Notes under the pieces: model-generated | Databases searched by the model: none | Seen by the model: the letters and a program-made list of their open reading frames with translations, nothing else | Told to the model about the DNA's origin: nothing | Assembly (NCBI RefSeq): GCF_023161965.1 | Contig: NZ_JALNTY010000002.1 | Location: 492,905-556,904, forward strand | Source: Anaerosoma tenue | GTDB lineage: Bacteria; Actinomycetota; Coriobacteriia; Anaerosomatales; Anaerosomataceae | Length of the DNA: 64,000 nt | Direction of reading: 5' to 3' | Made by a program: the position numbers and the translations under genes | In this document: in pieces, positions 34,231 to 42,531 of the stretch | How positions within the stretch are numbered: position 1 is the first letter of the stretch | Layout of the letters: each line of letters opens with the position of its first letter

Positions 34231-35031
34231 CTACGCCTCCTCGATCACGAACAGCTCCTCGTCGCTCACGGCGTCGAGCGCCCAGTCGTCGCGCCCGGCC
34301 GCACTATCCGTGGCCGAGATCACCAGCCGTGCCCCGGGCTTCTCCCACACGGTCACCCCTGGCCCCGGGCCTTCCACATACGTGAGCCGGGCAGGGTTCG
34401 CGAAGCGGGCGCGCGTGAGGCCTTGGATCGTGTCCACCAGGCATCGCGGCCCCTCCACCGTCACCAGCAGTCCCGGGGAGGTGAGCTTGCCGATGCGCTC
34501 CTCGGCGGCGAGCGCCATGCGTGCGCCGAGATGGAGGTCCGCGCACAGCTCCCGGTGGTGTTGGCGGGCGAGCCGGACGAGGTCGGCATAGCGTGGCCCG
34601 CGCTCCGGAGGCCGCAAGACGGGCGCCTTGGGGGAGAAGACGCAGTCACGTTCGAAGTACGACTTGATGTCGAGCACCGGGGTGCCGTCCACGGCGTCGA
34701 GGCCGTCCACATGGAGCGTGGCGCCTTCCACCCGCACGAGCTCCACGAGCGAGAGCGCGATGGGGTTGGGACGCCTGTTGGCGCGCAGACCGAAGACGCC
34801 GTACGTGGGCGCATCGGGGTCCAGGCGGCCGGGAGTCACCTGCAGGGTCTCGCGGTCGCTCAGGTGGAACCAGGTGAGTATCCACAGGTGCGAGTGCTCC
34901 TCGATGTTGAGCAGCGCGTCCGCATAGCGCGGATCGAGCTCGATCGTGGCGGCAACGCCTCCTCGCACCATCTTCTTGGGGTCGGTCACCGGCGAGTGCA
35001 CTCGGCCGATCGGGGTGAGTTCGGGGATCAT
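34231..35031 (-). CDS. TrmO (tRNA t6A methyltransferase)-like protein fused to an FmdE-like domain
   Basis: 266 residues from ATG 35031, with AAGGAG 7 nt upstream. Residues 1-140 are TsaA/TrmO (TPIGRVHSPVTDPKKM, HSHLWILTWFHLSD, GVFGLRANRRPNPIALSLV, DGTPVLDIKSY), the SAM-dependent N6-methylation of t6A37 in tRNA. Residues 150-255 match the FmdE fold: a histidine stretch (RQHHRELCADLHLGARMAL), LLVTVEGPRCLVDTIQGLT and a terminal strand. FmdE is known as a subunit or accessory protein of molybdenum/tungsten formylmethanofuran dehydrogenase. The usual FmdE zinc-ribbon cysteines are not present. Function of the second half unknown. Confidence 0.82.
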   Translation of the reverse strand: MIPELTPIGRVHSPVTDPKKMVRGGVAATIELDPRYADALLNIEEHSHLWILTWFHLSDRETLQVTPGRLDPDAPTYGVFGLRANRRPNPIALSLVELVRVEGATLHVDGLDAVDGTPVLDIKSYFERDCVFSPKAPVLRPPERGPRYADLVRLARQHHRELCADLHLGARMALAAEERIGKLTSPGLLVTVEGPRCLVDTIQGLTRARFANPARLTYVEGPGPGVTVWEKPGARLVISATDSAAGRDDWALDAVSDEELFVIEEA

Positions 35032-35075
35032 GTCGGCTCCTTGCTGGCGGTCGATGCTCTCGGGGCTCATCGGCC

Positions 35076-35774
35076 TCACTCCCCGGCAAGCGCGAAGTCG
35101 ACGGCGGCGCGGACGTGCAGCGCTCCGGTGTCGAACAACGGCAGCGCCGAGTCCTCCTGCCGCACGAGCAGCGGGATCTCGGTGCAGCCGAGGATCACGC
35201 CCTGCGCGCCACCATCGGCGAGCCGCCCGATGATGGCGGTGAACGCCGCCCGCGACCGCTCGCTGATCATGCCCAGGGTGAGCTCCTCGTAGATCACACG
35301 GTGCACCTCGGCGCGGTCCTCCTCGGCAGGAGTGACCACGGCGATCCCGTGGCGCTCGGACAGCCGGGCGCGGTAGAAGTCGCGCTCCATCGTGAATCGC
35401 GTGCCGAGCAGGCCCACGGTGGTGAGCCTGTCCGCCCGGACCGCCTCGCCGGTAGGATCGGCGATGTGGATGAACGGCACCGTGATGGCGGCTTCGATCG
35501 CGTACGCCACCTCGTGCATGGTGTTTGTGGCGAGCAGCACCACCTCGGCGCCAGCCGCCTGAAGCGAGTGCGCCGCGTGCGCCATCAGCGCGCCGGCTTC
35601 GTTCCACGCGCCTTCGGCCTGCATGCGCTCGACCTCGGCGAAGTCCACGCTGTAGAGCACCACCTTGGCCGAGTGCAACCCACCGAGCCGGCGCTTCACC
35701 AGTTCGTTGAGGTCGCGGTAGTAGGGGACCGTGGACTCCCAGCTCATGCCGCCGATCACGCCGATCGTCTTCAT
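35076..35774 (-). CDS. aspartate/glutamate racemase family protein
   Basis: 232 residues from ATG 35774 with AGGAG upstream. Two-domain Asp/Glu racemase fold: N-terminal GVIGGMSWESTVPYYRDLN, first catalytic strand LLATNTMHEV and second ILGCTEIPLLV near 200. In the first site the residue that is Cys in most racemases reads Thr (ATNTMH), as in E. coli EcL-DER, which acts on L-Asp/L-Glu. The second site Cys is present. It would interconvert L- and D-Asp or Glu, or act on related acids. Lies 44 nt upstream of the TrmO-like gene in the same direction. Confidence 0.9.
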   Translation of the reverse strand: MKTIGVIGGMSWESTVPYYRDLNELVKRRLGGLHSAKVVLYSVDFAEVERMQAEGAWNEAGALMAHAAHSLQAAGAEVVLLATNTMHEVAYAIEAAITVPFIHIADPTGEAVRADRLTTVGLLGTRFTMERDFYRARLSERHGIAVVTPAEEDRAEVHRVIYEELTLGMISERSRAAFTAIIGRLADGGAQGVILGCTEIPLLVRQEDSALPLFDTGALHVRAAVDFALAGE

Positions 35775-35814
35775 GGTGCCGCTCCTGTCGCCGCGCTCTC
35801 TTCCGTGTGTTCCA

Positions 35815-35851
35815 GTGTACCCGCCCCCAGGAGATCCCTGCGCGGGTACAC
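35815..35851. promoter_or_regulatory. 10-bp inverted repeat between divergent genes
   Basis: GTGTACCCGC (35815-35824) and GCGGGTACAC (35842-35851) are perfect inverted copies with a 17-nt spacer that itself has a CAGG/CCTG core. It lies between the leftward racemase (start 35774) and the rightward DUF305 gene (start 35913). Either an operator for a dimeric regulator or a strong RNA hairpin; the position suits joint control of both genes. Confidence 0.55.
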
Positions 35852-35912
35852 ATACAAGAGCAGCGGCGATGTTTCCCACGCCAGCCCGCAACCAGATGGG
35901 AGGAGGACTCCC

Positions 35913-36437
35913 GTGCAACCTGAACGTACCAGTGGCAAGGCCTACCTGCGGTTCTTCGCGATGATCGCCACTTCGATGGTGGTGATGCACGTGCTGATGT
36001 ACGTGAACTCGGCCGATGTCCTCGGCCATGCGCGGATCAGCGAGATGCGCATCCTGATGACCGTGATGATGGGCGCATCAATGACGGTGGTCATGCTTGG
36101 CTACATGCTGCGCATGTACACGCGCACGCGGACCAACGTGGCGATATTCGCCGGAGCGGTCGTTGTCTTCGCCGTGGTCGTCTTCCTCATCCGCAGCCAG
36201 GTTACGGTGACCGATGTCGACTACATGCAAGGGATGATCCCGCATCACTCGATCGCCATCCTCACGAGCGAGAACGCGCAGATCGAGGACGTACGGGTCC
36301 GGGAGTTGGCGGATGCGATCATCGACGCGCAAGAGCGCGAGATCCGTGAGATGGAGTGGCTGATCGAGGATATCCGCGCCAACGGGGCCGCTACCACGGA
36401 TGCCGAGGCGGAGGTTCGGCCGGTGCCCGTATACTAG
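35913..36437 (+). CDS. DUF305 family membrane protein
   Basis: 174 residues from GTG 35913 with AGGAGG upstream. Three hydrophobic helices (AYLRFFAMIATSMVVMHVLM; MTVMMGASMTVVMLGYML; VAIFAGAVVVFAVVVFLI). After the last one comes the DUF305 hallmark DYMQGMIPHHSIAIL, then an acidic helix (ELADAIIDAQEREIREMEWLIEDI). The MxxHH pattern suggests metal binding; DUF305 proteins are often found near copper or metal-handling genes. No such genes adjoin here. Divergent from the racemase with an inverted repeat between. Confidence 0.88.
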   Translation: MQPERTSGKAYLRFFAMIATSMVVMHVLMYVNSADVLGHARISEMRILMTVMMGASMTVVMLGYMLRMYTRTRTNVAIFAGAVVVFAVVVFLIRSQVTVTDVDYMQGMIPHHSIAILTSENAQIEDVRVRELADAIIDAQEREIREMEWLIEDIRANGAATTDAEAEVRPVPVY

Positions 36438-36485
36438 TGGGCGAGCCCGGCCCATCGAGCGGCACGCAGACATCCCGGAGGCATC

Positions 36486-37850
36486 GTGAGCATGAAGTCG
36501 AGCACCCGCACCCTGATACTCGGCGCCCTGGCGGTCCTGGTGACGCTCAGCGTGGCCTACCTGGCGGTCACGGGCTACCTCGAGAGCCTGCCGAATCTGG
36601 AGTACGCCATGGCCGAGCCGGCGGTGGAGAGCACCACGTACCCCGAGGTCAGCTTCGCCGTGATGAGCGACCTTCACTACTACGACACCTCGCTCGGCAC
36701 GAGCGGGGAGGCGTTCGAGGAGGTCCTCGGCTCGGATCGTAAGTTGCTGCAAGAAACCGCCGACCTGCTCGATCTCGCTATCGATGACGTGCTCGCGTCA
36801 GGGGCCGACTTCGTCCTGGTGCCTGGGGACCTCACCAAGGACGGCGAGGTCGTCAACCACGACGCCGTCTCCGCGGCCCTCGCGCGCCTGGTCGAAGCGG
36901 GCGTGGAGGTCTACGTGGTACCCGGCAACCACGACGCCAACAACCCGGAGGCGTTCGAGTTCAGCGGCGCCGAGAAGATCCCGGTGCCCGCTGTCTCGCA
37001 GGAGGAGTTCGCCGAGGTATACCGCGACTTCGGCTACGGAGAAGCGCTGATGCGTGACGAGACCTCGCTCAGCTACGTGGCCGAGCCGGTCGACGGGCTG
37101 TGGATCCTGGCGCTCGACTCGACCCGCTCGGACGAGAACGAGCCCGGCGGGGAAGAGGTCACGGGCGGAGCGTTCACCCAGGCGCAGGTCGACTGGATCG
37201 AGGAGGTCCTACAGGACGCCCGGGCCGAGGGAGCGACGGTGATCGGCATGATGCACCATGGCGTCGTCGAGCACTGGGACGGCCAGGCCAAGCTCCACCC
37301 CGAGTACCTGGTGGAAGACTACCCGTGGGTGGGGGAGCTGCTCGCGTCGTACGGCGTGCGCGTGGTCTTCACCGGTCACTACCACGCGCAGGACATCGCG
37401 CTCGCCGACTACGGAGACAGCGGCTTCCTCTACGACATCGAGACCGGCTCGCTGGCAACGGCTCCGTGCCCGATCCGCTACTGCGAACTGTCCGGAGATG
37501 AGCTCGCGGTACGTTCCGAGACGATCGTGGACCGGCTGAAGCCCGGCACCGATTTCGGCGAGGAGGCGCGCGCCTTCGTGCTCGCCACGATCGCGTCGGA
37601 AGCGTATGACGTCTCGCGCGGCTACAACGTCGCCGAGGACCAGTCGCGCTACATCGCCGACCACGTGGCGCCGGCGTTCGTGGCGCACTACGAGGGGGAC
37701 GAGGACCTCTCGGCTAAGCCCGCTATCGACAACAGCAAGCTGAACCTATGGGGCCGGTTCATCTGGTCGCAGCAGCGCTATGTGGCCGACGGATTGTGGG
37801 CCGATCCCGAGCCGGCCGACAACGACGTGGTGCTGCCGCTCACGGAATAA
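36486..37850 (+). CDS. membrane-anchored metallophosphoesterase
   Basis: 454 residues from GTG 36486 (GGAGG 5 nt upstream). One N-terminal helix (LGALAVLVTLSVAYLAVTGYL) anchors it; the rest is outside. Calcineurin-like motifs are all present: MSDLHYYD (Asp/His), PGDLTKDG, PGNHDAN, MMHHG and FTGHYHAQD. A C-terminal 100-residue extension (ASEAYDVSRGYNV..., KLNLWGRFIWSQQRYV) is of unknown function. Likely a surface phosphatase, nucleotidase or phosphodiesterase. Followed by about 280 nt without a gene before the DUF1611 start. Confidence 0.9.
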   Translation: MSMKSSTRTLILGALAVLVTLSVAYLAVTGYLESLPNLEYAMAEPAVESTTYPEVSFAVMSDLHYYDTSLGTSGEAFEEVLGSDRKLLQETADLLDLAIDDVLASGADFVLVPGDLTKDGEVVNHDAVSAALARLVEAGVEVYVVPGNHDANNPEAFEFSGAEKIPVPAVSQEEFAEVYRDFGYGEALMRDETSLSYVAEPVDGLWILALDSTRSDENEPGGEEVTGGAFTQAQVDWIEEVLQDARAEGATVIGMMHHGVVEHWDGQAKLHPEYLVEDYPWVGELLASYGVRVVFTGHYHAQDIALADYGDSGFLYDIETGSLATAPCPIRYCELSGDELAVRSETIVDRLKPGTDFGEEARAFVLATIASEAYDVSRGYNVAEDQSRYIADHVAPAFVAHYEGDEDLSAKPAIDNSKLNLWGRFIWSQQRYVADGLWADPEPADNDVVLPLTE

Positions 37851-38131
37851 GGCTGAACGCGGCGCGCCGGCGTCCGTTCCGACGAACGGTGCCTGCTGCA
37901 CGGCCGGCCCGTCCGTGTCGGCGTGGTACAGTGGGGACACTCTCGACCTCGAGATCGCGCGTGTCCTACCTCGGCTGGGGCACAGCGCGCCATCGGCATC
38001 AGCGCCCGCGGATCCGTCGCGATGAACCTGCTGGAGTCCCTTCAGACCGGCAGCCGCAGTCCGGAGTCCGTGCGATACGGCAGCTGCTCAGTGCCGGGTC
38101 GATCGGTTCTCCGTCATCTTCAGGAGACCCG

Positions 38132-39289
38132 ATGTCACCCACCAAGCGGCTGAGGCCGGTTCGTGTCAGCGCGCACGTCCCGACGGCCATCGTCTACTGC
38201 GAAGCGAACTTCGGCGGGATCGATGGCAAGACGGCCAACGGCCTGGTCCGCCAGTCGGACAAGTACAGGATCGTCTCGGTCATAGACAGTGAGAAGGCCG
38301 GTCTCGATGCTGGCGAAGTGCTCGGCGAGGGGAACAACGGCATCACCATCCGCCGAGACCTCGCCGAGGCGGTTGCCGTTGCGGAGTGCACTCCCGACGT
38401 GTTCATCTTCGGTATCGCGCCTGCAAGCGGCCTGCTCTCCGTGCATGAGCGTGGCGTCGTGCTGGAGGCGATGAGCCGGGGGATGGACATCGTCAGCGGA
38501 CTGCACGAGTTCCTCGGCGACGACCCGGTGTTCATTGCAGCCCAGGCGGAACACCAGGTGGCGATCAGGGACGTGCGGCGACCCCCCGCCAAGAGAGACC
38601 TCCGGCTCTTCGACGGCAGCATCGCTGCGGTCACGTGCCCGCGCATCGCAATCCTGGGAACGGACTGCGCCATCGGCAAGCGGACGACGGCAACGCTGCT
38701 CACACGCGCGCTGAACGAGCGCGGGATCCACGCTGTGATGATCGCGACCGGCCAGACGGGGCTCATCCAGGGTGCACGATACGGCGTCGCCCTGGACGCG
38801 ATGCCGAGCCAGTTCTGCGCGGGCGAGGTGGAGGGCGCGGTCGTCAGTGCGTTTTCAGCGGAGCGCCCCGACGTGATCATCATCGAAGGACAGAGCGCGC
38901 TCGGCCATCCTGCGTACCTGTCGTCGGGGTTCATCCTTCGCGGCAGCCAACCGCAGGCCGTCATCCTGCAGCACGCGCCCGCTCGCAAGATCCGTTGCGA
39001 CTTCGGGGGCCTGCCCGTTCCGTCGCCGGCCGTCGAGATCAACCTGATCGAGACGTTCGCCGATACGCAGGTGATCGGCCTCACCATCAATCACGAGGGG
39101 ATGACCGATGCCGACGTCACGGCGGCCATCCTGATGTACGAGCTGGAACTCGGCATCCCGGCCACTGATGCCCTGACGCGCCCGGTCGACGATCTCGTGG
39201 AGATGGTGACCCGGGCGTTCCCGGAGATCGGCGAGCTGGAGAGAGAGGAGCGGGGCGAGGGTCAGGAGCCGCGCGTGCTCGGCGCGTAG
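38132..39289 (+). CDS. DUF1611/DgcN-like protein
   Basis: 385 residues from ATG 38132 with AGGAGA upstream. N-terminal Rossmann-like half, then a P-loop-like GTDCAIGKRTTATLL near 175-190, an IEGQSALGHPAYLSSG segment and a C-terminal substrate part with LQHAPARK. The family (PF07755) includes DgcN, shown in marine bacteria to acetylate D-glutamate before racemisation by DgcA. A DgcA gene is not present here, so the pathway is not proven. In the 281 nt before the start I see no gene or clear promoter. Confidence 0.85.
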   Translation: MSPTKRLRPVRVSAHVPTAIVYCEANFGGIDGKTANGLVRQSDKYRIVSVIDSEKAGLDAGEVLGEGNNGITIRRDLAEAVAVAECTPDVFIFGIAPASGLLSVHERGVVLEAMSRGMDIVSGLHEFLGDDPVFIAAQAEHQVAIRDVRRPPAKRDLRLFDGSIAAVTCPRIAILGTDCAIGKRTTATLLTRALNERGIHAVMIATGQTGLIQGARYGVALDAMPSQFCAGEVEGAVVSAFSAERPDVIIIEGQSALGHPAYLSSGFILRGSQPQAVILQHAPARKIRCDFGGLPVPSPAVEINLIETFADTQVIGLTINHEGMTDADVTAAILMYELELGIPATDALTRPVDDLVEMVTRAFPEIGELEREERGEGQEPRVLGA

Positions 39290-39461
39290 CCCTCGCGCTC
39301 CACGAGCGCCCCCTGTCATCGCTGGTCCGCATCCAGCTAAGGCCGTACGTCGCCGAGCCGGCTTCACGCTCTCCGGACAAGAGCGAGTGTTGCTGATGCG
39401 TGGCAATGGGTACTGAGTATCAAGCGGCCGCAACGGGATGGCCGGAGCGCGGGGGTGCATC

Positions 39462-41441
39462 ATGAGCGTATCTCGCCCTGTCCGGATCGTCCTGGCCGTG
39501 TGTCTGGTAGCCAGCATCTCGTTCGCTTCGGCGCCTGCCTTCGCGGCGCCAACGTTCTCCGAGACCGTGATCGCCGGGGAGAGCGGTCCTTACCTCATGC
39601 CACCAACTCAGGCCGCCCCGGAGATGGATGGGCGCCTCATCGTGTACGAGTACACGCCCGGGATCGGGGTGGCTCCCCTCGACACAGACATCAAGGTCTA
39701 CGACATCGAGACGGGCGCGGTCCAGGAGGCGAGCGATCGTGCCGGCGACAACGACGTGGATGACACCAATCCCGATGTCTCGATGGACACGGTGGTCTAC
39801 CAGAGCACACTCAACGCACACCTGAATATCTACATGTACAACACGAGTTGGTACAACTGGCGCGCGGTCACGAACGAGACCGCGGCACAGACGCTCCCGC
39901 GTATCTCGGGCCGATACATCCTGTGGCACGATGCAGGCTTGGACTACCTGAAGTACTACTGCGTCGACTGGCCGCAGTACATGAACCAGCAGGTACCCGG
40001 ATCCGTGAGTCCTTACGAAGGCTCCTGGGACATCGACGGTGACACCGTTGTGTATGCGCGCGAACAGACCGCCGGCAACTTCACGTTCTACAAGTGGACC
40101 CTCTGGTCCGATGCCGCGCCCGAGGCATTCGGAACGCATCTCAACGCGGGAGATATCGCCGACGTCCGGCTACACAACGGCCGGATGACCTACACGTATG
40201 GGGCCGCGCTCGACAACGTAGGCGTGATGTTGATCCACGACGGAGATGCCGGGCCTCTGACATCCGGCGGGCGGGACGCCGACCTGTTCCATGAGATGTA
40301 TGCGTACGAGATCATCCCCAACGACAACATCGGCTTCACGCTCAACGGCGTGTGGAGCACGATACTGGGGCTTCCCACGAACGTAGAGACCAACCCCAGC
40401 GCGTTCGGTAACCGTGTGGCGTTCGAGCGCGACAGTTACAACGGCGACATCATCATGACGCGGTCGTCCGAGCCGCTGGTGGATCGCACGGCCGGTGCGA
40501 ATCGCTACGACACCGCCGCGGCCGTGAGCAAGCGGTACTTCCTCGCCGGCGCCGACAACGTGGTGCTCTGTACGGGCGAGGACTTCCCGGACGCGCTGGC
40601 AGCTGCCCCCTGGGCGCGGTTCCTCAAGGCGCCCGTCCTGCTGACGCAGCGGACGTCGGTGCCCGCGGCGGTGATGAACGAGATCGAACGCCTCGGCGCC
40701 ACCAACGTATGGATCATCGGCGGCGACTCTGCGGTCTCCTCGGCGGTGAAAGCACAACTGGAGGCCGAGGGGCTCACCGTCAACCGCCAGCTGCAGGGTC
40801 CCGATCGCTACGCTACCGCCGCCAAGGTCGCCGACGCGCTCTACGATGCGCTGCTCGCCGACGGCCGGCCATTCAGCAACATGGCGTTCGTTGCGCGCGG
40901 TGATTCGTTCGCCGACGCGTTGTCGGTGGCGCCAGTGGCGGCCGCCACGTACTCGCCGATCATCCTCGTGAAGACGCATGCGCCGTTGCCGGCCGCCAGT
41001 GACGACGTCTTCGAGCGTCTCCCGATCTGGGAGGCCTTCATCATCGGGGGCACCGATGTGGTGGATGGCGACGTCGAGCTCGCGATCGAGCAATGGACGA
41101 CGCTACACCTCGGAGCGAACAGTCCGGCTACCCGGATCGCCGGCGTGGACCGGTACGACACCTCGGCAAGGGTGCTGGGGAACGCTATCTCGATGAACTG
41201 GCTCGATCTCGACACCATAGGGGTTGCCACAGGCCTGAACTTCCCCGATGCCCTCGGCGGCGGCGCGGCCCTCGGCTCCTACGGGAGCCCGCTCGTGCTC
41301 ACGCGCCCCGACGTGCTGTCACCGCCGGTGAAAGCCGTACTCGAGGATCATGCGTGGGAGATCGGACGGGCCGACGTCTTCGGCGGCTCCGATGTGGTCT
41401 CCGAGGGGGTGCGCAGCACGCTGTCCGGTCTGATGCCGTAG
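39462..41441 (+). CDS. secreted beta-propeller plus CWB2 surface protein
   Basis: 659 residues from ATG 39462; a shorter upstream extension is rejected because the signal peptide (RPVRIVLAVCLVASISFASAPAFAA) follows this start. Residues about 35-340 are beta-rich with repeated short blades (DIKVYDIETG, DPNP/D-V-S-like turns, KVYDIETGAVQ), resembling TolB/YVTN propellers. The C-terminal 310 residues hold three cell-wall-binding repeat 2 units, marked by NRYDTAAAVS, DRYATAAKVA and DRYDTSARVL, each with a DFPDALA-type core. CWB2 anchors proteins to anionic wall polymers. 172 nt upstream has no gene. First of three such genes in the window. Confidence 0.9.
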   Translation: MSVSRPVRIVLAVCLVASISFASAPAFAAPTFSETVIAGESGPYLMPPTQAAPEMDGRLIVYEYTPGIGVAPLDTDIKVYDIETGAVQEASDRAGDNDVDDTNPDVSMDTVVYQSTLNAHLNIYMYNTSWYNWRAVTNETAAQTLPRISGRYILWHDAGLDYLKYYCVDWPQYMNQQVPGSVSPYEGSWDIDGDTVVYAREQTAGNFTFYKWTLWSDAAPEAFGTHLNAGDIADVRLHNGRMTYTYGAALDNVGVMLIHDGDAGPLTSGGRDADLFHEMYAYEIIPNDNIGFTLNGVWSTILGLPTNVETNPSAFGNRVAFERDSYNGDIIMTRSSEPLVDRTAGANRYDTAAAVSKRYFLAGADNVVLCTGEDFPDALAAAPWARFLKAPVLLTQRTSVPAAVMNEIERLGATNVWIIGGDSAVSSAVKAQLEAEGLTVNRQLQGPDRYATAAKVADALYDALLADGRPFSNMAFVARGDSFADALSVAPVAAATYSPIILVKTHAPLPAASDDVFERLPIWEAFIIGGTDVVDGDVELAIEQWTTLHLGANSPATRIAGVDRYDTSARVLGNAISMNWLDLDTIGVATGLNFPDALGGGAALGSYGSPLVLTRPDVLSPPVKAVLEDHAWEIGRADVFGGSDVVSEGVRSTLSGLMP

Positions 41442-41543
41442 GCCGCCAGCTACGCACACAGGGAGTCTTCGTAGAGCTCGGGGATGCCGCGCGGGCGCCT
41501 CCGGGGAGCGTCGTGCGCGCCAGGTTTCCCGCAAGCAGCGGTG

Positions 41544-41570
41544 TTGAAAGAAACAAGTTTGTGGTATAAA
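41544..41570 (+). promoter_or_regulatory. probable promoter of the membrane-protein/regulator pair
   Basis: -35 TTGAAA (41544-41549), 15-nt spacer (short), -10 TATAAA (41565-41570). AGTTT-N7-AAACT (41557-41573) forms an inverted repeat across the -10, possibly the operator of the helix-turn-helix protein encoded second in this transcript. Confidence 0.4.
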
Positions 41571-41602
41571 CTCCTTGCCGAGCAGACAAGGAGGCGTGCC
41601 AC

Positions 41603-42229
41603 ATGAACGAGATCACCAAGACGCAGCGTCGCACGCAGGCATACTGGTTCGTAGACGGTTTGGCCGAGATGATCGGCGGCGTCGCGCTTGCTGCCGTGGG
41701 AGTGTTGCTGTACCTCTCGGTCGTGGCCGACAACCAGGGCCTCGCCACTATGGCACTGTTCGTGATGATCCTCGGCTTCCCATTGAGCGCCAAGGCCGTA
41801 CGCTGGGCGAAGGACGGTCTCACACATCAGCGCACCGGCTACGTGAGCTATCCACAGCCTTCAGGCAAGCGCCGTGCGACGAGTGCGGTCGTGGCGGGAG
41901 TGCTCGGCGTTGTCTTCGCGGCGAGCGCCATCACTCTCGGCGACCCCACGTTCGATGGCACGCTCGGCACGTACATGCTCCTTGGCCTTGGCGTGGCCGT
42001 TTCGGTTTCCCTCGCGGTCCGTGCCGGGCGGATGGGGATGCCGCGCTTCTACCTTTCCGCCGCGGCTGTGGCTGCCGCCGCGGCATGGGGCCTTGCGCAA
42101 GGGTGCGGCTTCATCGCCGGCATGGGAGCGGTATGGATGGCGCTGGGCGCGGCGTCGCTGATCACCGGCCTGACCGCGCTCGGGCGGTATCTGCGTGCGA
42201 CCTCGGGCCTTCCCGGGGAGGCCGAATGA
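41603..42229 (+). CDS. hypothetical membrane protein
   Basis: 208 residues from ATG 41603 with AAGGAGG upstream. Six hydrophobic helices in three pairs (GLAEMIGGVALAAVGVLLYLSVV; ATMALFVMILGFPLSA; TSAVVAGVLGVVFAASAITL; YMLLGLGVAVSVSLAVRA; FYLSAAAVAAAAAWGLAQGCGFIAGM; AVWMALGAASLITGLTAL). No motif recognised. The stop overlaps the start of the winged-helix gene (ATGA), so the membrane protein is likely the target or sensor of that regulator. Confidence 0.8.
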   Translation: MNEITKTQRRTQAYWFVDGLAEMIGGVALAAVGVLLYLSVVADNQGLATMALFVMILGFPLSAKAVRWAKDGLTHQRTGYVSYPQPSGKRRATSAVVAGVLGVVFAASAITLGDPTFDGTLGTYMLLGLGVAVSVSLAVRAGRMGMPRFYLSAAAVAAAAAWGLAQGCGFIAGMGAVWMALGAASLITGLTALGRYLRATSGLPGEAE

Positions 42230-42531
42230 GCACGTTCGAGTTCGCTGCCGATCCGGACCGGGTGATCCACGAGCCCGCCCGGCTGAAGATCATGTCGGTG
42301 CTTTCCGTCGCTGAGAGCGCCGACTTCACGTACCTCATGCGAGAGACGGAACTCACGCGCGGGAACCTCTCGGTGCAGCTCAGCCGTCTGGAGGAAGCGG
42401 GCTACATCGCCATCGAGAAGACGTTCGTGGGAAAGACGCCTCGTACGACCGCCAGGATGACACCGGAGGGCAGGGAAGCGTTCACCGCCTACCGCGCCTA
42501 CCTGGAGAGGCTGCTGGACGCCACGGGGTGA
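42226..42531 (+). CDS. winged-helix transcriptional regulator (MarR/ArsR-like)
   Basis: 101 residues. A single winged helix: RVIHEPARLKIMSVLSVAESADFTYLMRETELTRGNLSVQLSRLEEAGYIAIEKTFVGKTPRTTARMTPEGREAFTAYR contains the recognition helix (TRGNLSVQLSRLEE) and wing (KTFVGKTPRTT). Of the HTH_34 type found in small membrane-protein/regulator pairs. No metal-binding Cys. Starts within the stop of the membrane protein gene. Confidence 0.9.
   Translation: MSTFEFAADPDRVIHEPARLKIMSVLSVAESADFTYLMRETELTRGNLSVQLSRLEEAGYIAIEKTFVGKTPRTTARMTPEGREAFTAYRAYLERLLDATG

Noticed and set aside
35032..35853. Extension of the TrmO-like gene to 35853
   Set aside because: It reads through the racemase gene in a wrong frame; ATG 35031 has a good ribosome site and the family N terminus.
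39290..39461. c-di-GMP riboswitch before a surface-protein gene
   Set aside because: I looked for the conserved GEMM stretches before the CWB2 and Ycf48-like genes and did not find them.
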